Assembly (NCBI GenBank): GCA_023410535.1
Contig: JAEYPR010000034.1
Span: 1-60,139 of the forward strand
Origin: Bacillota bacterium
GTDB lineage: Bacteria; Bacillota; UBA4882; UBA8346
DNA: 60,139 bases
Direction of reading: 5' to 3'
The notes under the pieces are model-generated. The model ran no database searches. It saw only the letters and a list, made by a program, of their open reading frames with translations, and was not told the DNA's origin. Positions 25,604 to 33,776 of the stretch are shown here, piece after piece (position 1 is the first letter of the stretch; each line of letters begins with the position of its first letter). Made by a program: the position numbers and the translations under genes.

Positions 25604-26401
25604 TTGCTTGACTATGCGGAATTTAAGAAAAAAGTAGCTGTTTTGGTTGGGATTGATCTCGCCAACTATAAAAGCCAGCAGATGGACAGACGGATTCATT
25701 CGTTGATGAGCGCTTGGAAAATTGAGACCTATGAAGAGTTCTTAGAACTGCTCCGGACCGATCCGCGCCGGTTTGATGAGTTCAATAAAAAGTTGACCAT
25801 CAATGTTTCGGAGTTTTTTCGGAATCCGGAGCGTTTTTATGAACTATGGCAGCAGGTGCTGCCGCAGTTGGTCAAGGAACGGCCGTTGTGCCGGATTTGG
25901 AGTGCCGGCTGTTCCAATGGCTCGGAGCCTTACTCTTTAGCAATCATCGCCCGCGAATTGGGGATGAGCGGCCGGTTTTCGATCCTCGCCACCGATATCG
26001 ATAAAATGATCCTGGCCAAAGCGGAGCAGGCGTTGTATACGGCGCATGACCTCAAAAATCTGCCGCCCGAATTGCTCGAAAAGTATTTTACCCCGGAAGA
26101 CGGTAATTTTCGGTTGCGGGAGATTGTCCGGCGGATGGTTGAATTTCGCCATCACGACCTGTTGAAGGAGGAGTTTGAGTCGGACTTCGACCTGATTCTC
26201 TGCCGGAATGTTGTCATTTATTTTACAGAAGCCGCCAAACTGCAGTTATATACCAAGTTTTTACACGCGTTGCGGCCGGGAGGCTTGTTGTTAGTCGGCG
26301 GGACGGAACCGTTATTGAACTACCGCCAACTGGGGTTTGAAAGTTACATGCCCTCCTTTTATCAACGGCCGTTCCACGCGGAGAAGGGAGCTAGCGGTTG
26401 A
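25604..26401 (+). CDS. cheR: CheR-type protein-glutamate methyltransferase
   Basis: CheR methylates glutamates of chemoreceptors with S-adenosylmethionine. The 265-residue product has the N-terminal helical domain (about 1-75, ending TINVSEFFRNPERF) and the Rossmann domain with RIWSAGCSNGSEPYSLAI (about 97-114), ATDID, and FDLILCRNVVIYF (about 196-208). TTG 25604 is seven bases after AGGAGG at 25591-25596. No other chemotaxis gene is in the window. It is the first gene of an overlapping operon with acpS, nnr and alr. Confidence 0.9.
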   Translation: MLDYAEFKKKVAVLVGIDLANYKSQQMDRRIHSLMSAWKIETYEEFLELLRTDPRRFDEFNKKLTINVSEFFRNPERFYELWQQVLPQLVKERPLCRIWSAGCSNGSEPYSLAIIARELGMSGRFSILATDIDKMILAKAEQALYTAHDLKNLPPELLEKYFTPEDGNFRLREIVRRMVEFRHHDLLKEEFESDFDLILCRNVVIYFTEAAKLQLYTKFLHALRPGGLLLVGGTEPLLNYRQLGFESYMPSFYQRPFHAEKGASG

Positions 26402-26769
26402 TCGTCGGCATTGGCATTGATCTGATTGAGATAACCCGGGTTACGAAAGCGGCGGAAAAAATTCAATTCCAAGAACGGGTTTACACTCCGTTTGAGCTTG
26501 CTGCGACCAAAGGAGCCGGACATCGTTTGGCCGGGATTTTTGCCGCCAAGGAAGCGCTGCTGAAAGCGATGGGGACAGGATTGGCCGGCTTCTCCTGGCA
26601 GGAGATGGAGGTCCGGCACGATCCATTGGGCGCGCCGTATTTTGAGGTTTTTGGCAAAGTCCGGGATTATCTGGCCCAAAAAAACGTGGCCAAGATCCAT
26701 CTGAGTATTTCTCATGCCCGGGAATGCGCGGTAGCGCAAGTGATTTTGGAAGAAGGCGTTTCGCAATGA
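26398..26769 (+). CDS. acpS: Holo-[acyl-carrier-protein] synthase
   Basis: AcpS moves the 4'-phosphopantetheine arm from CoA to the serine of apo-ACP, switching on fatty acid synthesis. The 123-residue product has the metal-binding GIGIDLIEITRV at the start and FAAKEALLKAMGTGL (about 48-62) with the catalytic glutamate and lysine; the C-terminal HLSISHAREC completes the fold. Its TTG start overlaps the cheR stop (TTGA). The acpS-nnr-alr order is common in Bacillota. Confidence 0.95.
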   Translation: MIVGIGIDLIEITRVTKAAEKIQFQERVYTPFELAATKGAGHRLAGIFAAKEALLKAMGTGLAGFSWQEMEVRHDPLGAPYFEVFGKVRDYLAQKNVAKIHLSISHARECAVAQVILEEGVSQ

Positions 26770-28259
26770 AGGTAGTTTCTGCGGCCGAGATGCGGGAGAT
26801 TGACCGGCGGGCGCAAGTCGAATACCTGATCGCGGGAGACCTGCTGATGGAACGGGCCGCTTTGGCGATCCGTCAGGCAATGGTTGAACGTTATGGCGAC
26901 CTGCGGGACCGGATGATTCATATCTATTGTGGAAAAGGGAATAATGGCGGGGATGGTCTGGCGTTGGCCCGGTTGCTGCCGGAATTGGGAGCAGCGGCCG
27001 TCGTCATTTTGGCATTTCCCCCCGAACAATATCAAGGGCAAGCCGCGCTCAATCTGGAGCGTTGCCGCAAGTTCGGAATCCCGGTGTTGACATGGCCCGA
27101 ATATCAACCGTTGCCGCTGCAACCGGTAGATCTGGTTGTCGACGCGTTGTTGGGAACCGGAGCCGTGGGACCGCCCGGCGGGGTGATTGCGGAGATCGTT
27201 TCTTTCGTAAACGGGTTGCAACGGCCGACGATAGCGGTTGACGGACCGACCGGGGTGGAGCTGGATAGCGGTCGGGTTCCGGGGGTGGCCGTTCGCGCCG
27301 ACCTGACGGTTACCTTTGGACTGCCTAAACCGGGATTGCTTGAGTTTCCCGGCGCTGAATACGCCGGAACAGTCAGCACCGCCGTCATCGGGTTCCCGCC
27401 CGCGCTGTTGGCGGATGAACGTTTGCGTACGCATTGGGTGACCGCCGCCGCAGTACGGCAATGGTTGCCCAAACACCCGCCGACAGCCCATAAGGGGAGC
27501 AGAGGGCATACCGCCGTGGTCGGCGGCAGCGAAGGCATGACCGGCGCTGTGGCGTTGGCGGCATTGGGAGCGTACCGTTCCGGCGCCGGTTTGGTGACCG
27601 CCGCGCTCCGCAGCGAATTGAGCTTTCCGGAGAAACCGCCCGAGGCCTTGCTGACCTCATGGGCCGATCTGCCGCAAAAAATGAACGGGCTGCAAAGTAT
27701 CGTTATCGGCCCGGGTTTAAGCACCGCGCCCGATGGTCGCGATCTGTTGGAATGGCTGCTCGCTACGGCGACCGTACCCCTGGTATTGGACGCCGATGCG
27801 CTCAACATCGTCGCGCAAGAACTCGATCTGCTACACGGGCGAACTACCTCATTGATCCTCACGCCGCATCCGGGCGAGATGGCTCGGCTGGCCGGTGTCT
27901 CAACCACGGCGATTCAAGATGACCGGTTGACCTATGCCCGTCGCTATGCCGAAAAATGGGGCGTAGTGATGGTCTTAAAAGGAGCCCGGACTGTCACTGC
28001 CCTGCCTGATGGGCATTGTTACATTAATTCGACCGGCAACCCGGGCATGGGAAGCGCCGGCATGGGCGATGTTTTGGCCGGCATCATCGGAGGATTGTTA
28101 GCCCAAGGTTTGCCGGCCTGGCAAGCCGGGGTCGTCGGAGTCTATCTCCATGGCTTGGCCGGCGACCTGGCCGTTCAAACGTTGGGGCCGTCCGGTTTAC
28201 TGGCCGGCGACTTGTTGCTCCAAGTTCCGTTCGGGATAAAGAAGGTGTTGGAAGTTTGA
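26766..28259 (+). CDS. nnr: Bifunctional NAD(P)H-hydrate epimerase / ADP-dependent dehydratase
   Basis: This 497-residue repair enzyme restores damaged NAD(P)H hydrates. The N-terminal YjeF epimerase domain (about 1-215) has GKGNNGGDGLALARLL and DALLGTGAVGPPGG. The C-terminal ribokinase-like dehydratase (about 225-497) has HKGSRGHTAVVGGSEGMTGA and the catalytic GNPGMGSAGMGDVLAGIIGG. ATG 26766 overlaps the acpS stop as ATGA, so translation is probably coupled. Confidence 0.95.
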   Translation: MKVVSAAEMREIDRRAQVEYLIAGDLLMERAALAIRQAMVERYGDLRDRMIHIYCGKGNNGGDGLALARLLPELGAAAVVILAFPPEQYQGQAALNLERCRKFGIPVLTWPEYQPLPLQPVDLVVDALLGTGAVGPPGGVIAEIVSFVNGLQRPTIAVDGPTGVELDSGRVPGVAVRADLTVTFGLPKPGLLEFPGAEYAGTVSTAVIGFPPALLADERLRTHWVTAAAVRQWLPKHPPTAHKGSRGHTAVVGGSEGMTGAVALAALGAYRSGAGLVTAALRSELSFPEKPPEALLTSWADLPQKMNGLQSIVIGPGLSTAPDGRDLLEWLLATATVPLVLDADALNIVAQELDLLHGRTTSLILTPHPGEMARLAGVSTTAIQDDRLTYARRYAEKWGVVMVLKGARTVTALPDGHCYINSTGNPGMGSAGMGDVLAGIIGGLLAQGLPAWQAGVVGVYLHGLAGDLAVQTLGPSGLLAGDLLLQVPFGIKKVLEV

Positions 28260-29398
28260 ACCGTTATCAAGAGATACTCCGTCCGGTCTGGGCGGAAATA
28301 GATTTGGAAGCGATCCGTCACAATATCGGCGAAATCCGGCGGCTGGTCGGTCCGGCCGTAGCGGTGATGGCAGTCGTGAAAGCGGAAGCTTACGGGCATG
28401 GCGCTGTCCCGGTCGCCAAAACGGTGTTGGCCGCCGGGGCTACCTGGCTGGGGGTGGCGTTACCGGAGGAGGGAATCGCCTTGCGGCGGGCCGGCTTGAA
28501 CGCGCCGATCTTAATTTTCAGCCCGCTTCAGGCGGAACAGGTCGATGCTGTCGCCGCCGCCGATCTGATCTCCTGCGTTTGTTGTTTGGAGACTGTAACC
28601 GCGCTCTCGCAAGCGGCGGTGCGCGCCGGGAAAACGGCGTCGGTCCATGTCAAATTGGATACCGGCATGGGACGGATTGGGGTCCCAGTAGCTGAAGCGG
28701 CCCTTTTTGTCGCCGCCATTAGTAAACTGCCGGGGATTCGGGTCGATGGGGTTTTCTCGCATTTGGCCACGGCCGATGAGCGGGATAAAGAGTACGCCCG
28801 GCGCCAAATCGCCAATTTCAACCAAGCCCTGGCGGCATTGAAAGCTGCCGGCCAAATCCCACCCCATGTTCACTTGGGAAACAGTGCCGCCATTATCGAT
28901 TTGCCGGCTGCGCATTTTAACCTGGTCCGGCCGGGAATTATTACTTATGGATTGCGACCGTCGGCCGAAGTTGCTTTGGACCGGATTGATCTGCGACCGG
29001 CGTTTGCGTTGAAAACCAGGATCAGTTTTGTGAAACGGGTGCCGCCGGGGACGGGTATCAGTTACGGGCAGCGGTATCATACCGGTCAAACGGCCACTAT
29101 CGCTACGATTCCGCTTGGTTATGCCGACGGCTGGTCGCGGCTGCTCTCCCATAAAGCCCAGGCGTTGGTCGGTGGAAAGAGGTTTCCGATTGTCGGCACG
29201 ATCTGTATGGATCAATGCATGATTGATGTGGGTGATGAACCGGTTGCGGTCGGACAGGAAGTGGTGCTGATCGGCTCGCAAGGCGGGGAACGGATTACCG
29301 TTGACGATATCGCGGCTCAATTGGGAACCATCAATTATGAGGTCACCTGTATGATCAGCAATCGGGTGCCGCGGGTGTATATTCATGAACATTCGTAA
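28256..29398 (+). CDS. alr: Alanine racemase
   Basis: This PLP enzyme makes D-alanine for peptidoglycan. The 380-residue product has the PLP lysine K42 in VVKAEAYGHG and the alternate base tyrosine in GTGISYGQRY (about 262-271). Other family blocks are HVKLDTGMGRIG, GVFSHLATADE, HLGNSAA and VRPGIITYGL. TTG 28256 overlaps the nnr stop. In some Bacillota the acpS-linked alr serves sporulation or general wall synthesis; no second alr is visible here. Confidence 0.96.
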   Translation: MNRYQEILRPVWAEIDLEAIRHNIGEIRRLVGPAVAVMAVVKAEAYGHGAVPVAKTVLAAGATWLGVALPEEGIALRRAGLNAPILIFSPLQAEQVDAVAAADLISCVCCLETVTALSQAAVRAGKTASVHVKLDTGMGRIGVPVAEAALFVAAISKLPGIRVDGVFSHLATADERDKEYARRQIANFNQALAALKAAGQIPPHVHLGNSAAIIDLPAAHFNLVRPGIITYGLRPSAEVALDRIDLRPAFALKTRISFVKRVPPGTGISYGQRYHTGQTATIATIPLGYADGWSRLLSHKAQALVGGKRFPIVGTICMDQCMIDVGDEPVAVGQEVVLIGSQGGERITVDDIAAQLGTINYEVTCMISNRVPRVYIHEHS

Positions 29399-29639
29399 AC
29401 GGGGCATTGAGATCAAAATGCCGTTGCTCGGAGCGGATGAGCCGGTGGCCGAGGTGGTAACCTGGCTGGTCCCGGTCGGAACGGTGGTCGAGATCGACCA
29501 AGATTTGCTGGAACTCAATTTGGATGGCGCATCCTTTATCCTGCCGTCGCCGTTGGACGGCATATTGCGCACCACCTTGGTTGAACCGGGCGAACTAGTC
29601 GCGACGGACCAGGTATTGGCCGTAATCGAAGCGGATTAA
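29385..29639 (+). CDS. Stand-alone lipoyl/biotinyl-like domain lacking the carrier lysine
   Basis: The 84-residue protein has the beta-sandwich pattern of lipoyl domains: IEIKMPLLG at the start, PVGTVVEIDQDLLELN, then PSPLDGILR and PGELVATDQVLAVIE. The position where lipoyl domains have the modified lysine in a D-K-A turn reads D47-G48-A49, so neither lipoate nor biotin can be attached there. ATG 29385 overlaps the end of alr by 14 bases, and no strong ribosome site precedes it, so coupled translation is likely. A structural or binding role is the only safe guess. Confidence 0.75.
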   Translation: MNIRKRGIEIKMPLLGADEPVAEVVTWLVPVGTVVEIDQDLLELNLDGASFILPSPLDGILRTTLVEPGELVATDQVLAVIEAD

Positions 29640-29721
29640 ACTTGCGTTGAAACTGCCGAGCGAAGGTTCGTGGCATTATATTTCACCTTCACGCATAGAC
29701 CTATGATGTGGGGGTGTTTTT

Positions 29722-30660
29722 ATGATGAAGAAAAGGTTTTGGATTGGATTCGCACTATTTGTGATGCTGTTTGGAACGACGGCCGCTGTCGCTCCGGTCG
29801 CCACCCCGGAAGTTTACTTTCAAATGAAGGACGCTTTAGGTGACGACAATGGACCGGGTACTTATCAATACCCCAGTAATATCGCTTTTAAACCGTATAA
29901 AGGAATCCTGGACATCACGGAGTTTAAGGTCTGGTCGGAACAGCCGGATGAGATTTATTTCGATACGACCTTCGCCGACAACGCCAATCCCTGGATTGCT
30001 CCGGAAGGATTTATCCATCAAAATCTGCGGATTATGGTTGACGCCATTCCCGGCCAAGGACTAACCGAACTGCCGTCCCCCGGAGCGAACGTCCGATTTC
30101 AACCGGAAAGCGGCTGGGATTTTGCCTTACGGATCTGCGGTTGGGGAAACAGTCAGTTGCTTGTCCCCCAAAATCAGAAGATCGGCCATCATCCGTTAAA
30201 AACGCAAATCTTAGGCGACAACCGGACGATCCGGGCGGTGCTGCCGATCAGCGTAGCTGGAAAACCGGCGCGCAATTGGCATTATTATGTGTTTGTCGGC
30301 TCTTTTGACGGATTTGGTGCGGACTTTTTTCGAAAAGTCGTTCCCCAACCCGGTGAATGGGTGATCGGGGGCGGCCGGGGTCAGACGCTCGAACCACTGG
30401 TAATGGATCTGTTGGCATCCAATAGTGCCAGTCAAACCAGTCAACTTCGTTCGCTGGATCCGGCGAAAGGCGGTATGGCGATGTTAGCTCCGGTCGGTAA
30501 CGACCTGCAAGGATCGGGCTGGCCCGGTTGGTTGCTTGGTCTGGTGCTAATCCTCGGGATCGGAATCGCCAGTTTCTTCCTCTGTCGTTGGCTGAAGCAA
30601 CGGGGTAATTTTAGTTGGTTTTGGATCAAAAACCGGAAAAAAGCAGAGAAAGGCGCGTAA
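29722..30660 (+). CDS. Membrane-anchored protein with glucodextranase C-terminal-type domain
   Basis: The 312-residue exported protein has a signal peptide (about 1-24), a beta-rich ectodomain and a C-terminal anchor (about 270-292) followed by a basic tail. The ectodomain opening MKDALGDDNGPGTYQYPSN and DITEFKVWSEQPDEIYFDTTF (about 35-90) match the C-terminal binding module of glucodextranase and related amylopullulanases (PF09985-like), thought to bind carbohydrate or the cell surface. It lacks a catalytic domain. The ATG start follows GGGGGTG. A terminator overlaps the stop. Confidence 0.8.
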   Translation: MMKKRFWIGFALFVMLFGTTAAVAPVATPEVYFQMKDALGDDNGPGTYQYPSNIAFKPYKGILDITEFKVWSEQPDEIYFDTTFADNANPWIAPEGFIHQNLRIMVDAIPGQGLTELPSPGANVRFQPESGWDFALRICGWGNSQLLVPQNQKIGHHPLKTQILGDNRTIRAVLPISVAGKPARNWHYYVFVGSFDGFGADFFRKVVPQPGEWVIGGGRGQTLEPLVMDLLASNSASQTSQLRSLDPAKGGMAMLAPVGNDLQGSGWPGWLLGLVLILGIGIASFFLCRWLKQRGNFSWFWIKNRKKAEKGA

Positions 30661-30672
30661 GCGCCTTTTTTG
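30650..30672 (+). terminator. Terminator overlapping the stop of the preceding gene
   Basis: AAGGCGC (30650-30656) and GCGCCTT (30661-30667) flank GTAA and are followed by TTTT. The stop codon lies inside the hairpin loop. Confidence 0.88.
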
Positions 30673-30929
30673 ATAACTTCGTTTGGGAAGGGAATCATAA
30701 CGAAGAATAAATTAGGAATTTGCCCAACCTTTGCCAACTTCAATAATGATAAACAGTTGTTTAGCTTGCGGTTTATTGTATAGAGGTTGACCAAGATTTT
30801 TTTTAGTGCTACACTTATTTTTAGTATTTAAAATTTAGATTGTTTTTTTAATATAACCTTAATCATACAGCTGGGCAGTTAGGCTTCATTAATTCCATAA
30901 TCATAAATAATACGCAAATTTTAGGATAA

Positions 30930-30962
30930 GTTTTCCCAGCTGGGGTAAGGATATGGGAAAAC
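30930..30962 (+). promoter_or_regulatory. Inverted repeat in the leader of the aminotransferase-reductase fusion gene
   Basis: GTTTTCCCA (30930-30938) and TGGGAAAAC (30954-30962) form a perfect 9-bp inverted repeat with a 15-bp loop, 29 bp before the start codon. It could be a repressor operator or an mRNA hairpin near the ribosome site. The remainder of the gap from 30673 is AT-rich with no gene. Confidence 0.5.
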
Positions 30963-30990
30963 TCATTTTGTTGTTGTTTGGAGGAAAAGG

Positions 30991-33606
30991 ATGCACCCTT
31001 ACGCAGAGTATGTCAATCCGGTTTTAGGTACCCGTCTTCATCAATTGAACCTTGACAAGGTTTTCCGGAAAGGAAGCGGTTGCGACTTAACCGACGCTGA
31101 TGGAAATACTTATTTGGACTTTATTGCCTCGTATGGGGCATTGCCGTTTGGCTTTAATCATCCGGAGATTTGGTCCGCCATTCATCAGGTTGAGCAGTCG
31201 CTGGAACCGAGTTTTATTCAACCGTCTTATTTGGAGGCGGCGGGAAGATTGGCTCAAAAATTAGTTGAGCTGGCTCCTCCCGGCATGCAGTATGTCACCT
31301 TTGGCAATAGCGGCGCCGAGGCCAATGAGGCGGCTTTCAAAATGGCGCGGATTTATACCGGACGGTTGGGCATTTTGACCACGGAAAACAGCTTTCATGG
31401 GAAGACGCTGGGAGCTTTGTCGGCCACCGGCAAAGATTCGTATCAGAAGGGGTTTGGCGCTCCGGTCGCCGGATTTGAGCGGATTCCCTTTGGCGATACG
31501 GCTGCTTTGGAAGCGGCGTTCCAAGCCAAGCCGGATTTTTTTGCCGCGTTGATTGTCGAACCGATTCAAGGCGAGGGCGGTATCATTATTCCACCCGATG
31601 GGTATCTCCAAGAAGCGTTAGCCATTTGCCACCATTATGGGGCTTTGTTAATCGTGGACGAGGTTCAGACCGGTCTGGGCCGGACCGGAAAGTTATTTGC
31701 CTGTGAACATGACGGGATCACTCCGGACATCATGACGTTAGCCAAAGCGCTGGGCGGCGGGATCTTTCCAATCGGCGCCTGCATGGCGACGGCTGAAGTT
31801 TATACCGATAGTTTTGGGGAGAAACATTCCACCACCTTTGGCGGGAACACCTTGGCTTGTCGCATCGGATTAACAGTTTTGGATCTCCTGACCCGGGACG
31901 ACGGCGCCTTGCTTAAGCAGGCGGCGATCAACGGCGCTTATCTCTTGGAACGGTTGCAAACCATCCAACAAAAATACCCCCATATTATTCGCGCGGTCCG
32001 GGGCCGCGGTTTGATGCTTGGATTGGAGCTGGGCGTAACCCAGGAAAACCTGCCGGAATCGTTGTTGGGAATCATGGCGGATCAGGAGTTTTTGTCGCCG
32101 GTCGCATCCAGCTACTTGTTGAATGTCGAAAAATTGCGGGTTGCCCCGACGCTAAACGGCGCCGCAGTGATTCGTTTGGAACCGCCTTTGATTGTAACCC
32201 ACGAACAATGCGTCCGGGCGATGGATTCGATCGAACGGATGACGCTCAAGCTGGCGACCGGGAACACCGCGGCTTTTCTGGCCCACTTGGTCGGGGCGGA
32301 ATCACCGCAGTTGACGGTGCGGGACATCCCCCCGAAACCGATGCCGCAAGCCAGCGGCCAACCGAATGAAGGCCGGTTTGCTTTTTTGGTCCATCCGTTG
32401 TACTTAAAAAACTATATTGAGTTTGATGAGACCCTCAAACTTTTCTCCGAGAAAGAACTGCAAGACATGGTTTGGCGTTGGAACGACCTAGTGGAACCGT
32501 TTGTGGTCGCCCGGACCAAATTTACCTCGAAAACCGGACAAGAAGCCTACGGAGAGTTTATCTGCGTCTGCCGGACTTCGGAACAGTTGATGGCGATGCC
32601 GCGCGAGAAGGTCCTGGCGGAGTTGGGCAAGGCGGTCGAGTTGGGTCGGGACCGGGGCGCCGGGATCGTTGGGCTTGGCGCCTATACTTCAGTGGTGAGC
32701 AAGGGTGGCAAAGACCTGCGCAACTTGGGCGTGGCTGTGACCACCGGGAATAGTTATACTGTTGCGGCGGCCGCCGATGCGGCCTTGGAAGCTGCTCGCC
32801 GTTTGCAGATCAATGTTGCCGATTCGATTGCCGCGGTGGTTGGCGCTACCGGTTCGATTGGACGGGCAGTCGCGATGTTACTGGCGGAAAAGGTCAGCTC
32901 ACTGGTGCTGATCGGTAATCCCAACAATCAGGAACATAGCCGGCGGCGATTGATGAAAGTGACGGCCGAGATCTATCAATATTTGAACCGCCCCGGTCTT
33001 ACTGTCGGCGGTCCGATCGCCGAGTTCGTCCGGAATCACCCCCGGATTCCACGGCCGGAGGCGCCGCTTGAAGAGTATCAGGCCTTCGCCGAAAGTGTGA
33101 TTGGCAAGTCACCGGTGGTCTATACCGTCGATTTGGCGCACTTCTTGCCGTTAGCCGATTTGGTGGTCACGGCCACCAGTCAAGTCAATAGTTTAATCAC
33201 GCCGGAAATGCTTAAATTCGGCGCAATTGTCTGCGACGTGGCCCGACCCCAGGATGTTAGCGCCGAAGTAAAGGACGCCCGGCCGGACGTTTTGGTGATT
33301 GACGGCGGTGTGATTGCGGTGCCGGGAATGCCCGACCTGGGATGGAATTTCGGTTTCGAGAAGGGACTTGCCTATGCCTGTATGTCCGAGACGATGATGC
33401 TGGCATTGGAGCAAGAGTACCGCCATTACAGTCTGGGAATTGATATTAACATGGAGACCATCGATTATACCAAGCAGCTGGCGAAAAAACATGGCTTTAT
33501 GTTGGCCGGGTTCCGCAGTTTCGACCGGCCGTTGGCTCCCGAAGCCTGGGAGCGGGTCTTACGGGCACGCAGTGGTTCAAGCGACGAAAAAGTGGTTAGT
33601 TTATAA
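30991..33606 (+). CDS. Fusion of a class III aminotransferase and an acyl-ACP-reductase-like domain
   Basis: The 871-residue protein has two enzymes in one chain. Residues about 1-430 are a PLP aminotransferase of the ornithine/acetylornithine class: TFGNSGAEANEAAFKMAR, IVDEVQTGLGRTGKLFACEH and the PLP lysine K252 in LAKALGGG. Residues about 465-850 resemble the cyanobacterial long-chain acyl-ACP reductase that makes fatty aldehydes: GLGAYTSVVSKGG, TTGNSYTVAAAADAA, the NADP loop GATGSIG (618-624) and C797 in AYACMSETMMLALE, aligning with that enzyme's catalytic cysteine. ATG 30991 follows GGAGG. A terminator follows. Together the two halves could convert an acyl thioester to an aldehyde and then to an amine; that is inference. 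Confidence 0.85.
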   Translation: MHPYAEYVNPVLGTRLHQLNLDKVFRKGSGCDLTDADGNTYLDFIASYGALPFGFNHPEIWSAIHQVEQSLEPSFIQPSYLEAAGRLAQKLVELAPPGMQYVTFGNSGAEANEAAFKMARIYTGRLGILTTENSFHGKTLGALSATGKDSYQKGFGAPVAGFERIPFGDTAALEAAFQAKPDFFAALIVEPIQGEGGIIIPPDGYLQEALAICHHYGALLIVDEVQTGLGRTGKLFACEHDGITPDIMTLAKALGGGIFPIGACMATAEVYTDSFGEKHSTTFGGNTLACRIGLTVLDLLTRDDGALLKQAAINGAYLLERLQTIQQKYPHIIRAVRGRGLMLGLELGVTQENLPESLLGIMADQEFLSPVASSYLLNVEKLRVAPTLNGAAVIRLEPPLIVTHEQCVRAMDSIERMTLKLATGNTAAFLAHLVGAESPQLTVRDIPPKPMPQASGQPNEGRFAFLVHPLYLKNYIEFDETLKLFSEKELQDMVWRWNDLVEPFVVARTKFTSKTGQEAYGEFICVCRTSEQLMAMPREKVLAELGKAVELGRDRGAGIVGLGAYTSVVSKGGKDLRNLGVAVTTGNSYTVAAAADAALEAARRLQINVADSIAAVVGATGSIGRAVAMLLAEKVSSLVLIGNPNNQEHSRRRLMKVTAEIYQYLNRPGLTVGGPIAEFVRNHPRIPRPEAPLEEYQAFAESVIGKSPVVYTVDLAHFLPLADLVVTATSQVNSLITPEMLKFGAIVCDVARPQDVSAEVKDARPDVLVIDGGVIAVPGMPDLGWNFGFEKGLAYACMSETMMLALEQEYRHYSLGIDINMETIDYTKQLAKKHGFMLAGFRSFDRPLAPEAWERVLRARSGSSDEKVVSL

Positions 33607-33616
33607 ATAAAAGAGC

Positions 33617-33646
33617 GCCGGCATCAAAGGATGCCGGTTTTTTTAT
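33617..33646 (+). terminator. Terminator after the fusion gene
   Basis: CCGGCATC (33618-33625) pairs with GATGCCGG (33630-33637) across AAAG, followed by TTTTTTT. Confidence 0.9.
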
Positions 33647-33776
33647 GATCTTGACAGCGTTAACCGAAAGTTTACAGCGGTTTACATTGACAGCGAACGT
33701 CTAAAAATGTTATCTTGAAATACGTTATGATCGTTAAACTAAAAAAATTTTGGTTTTCTCAAACGAGGGAGCAGCA

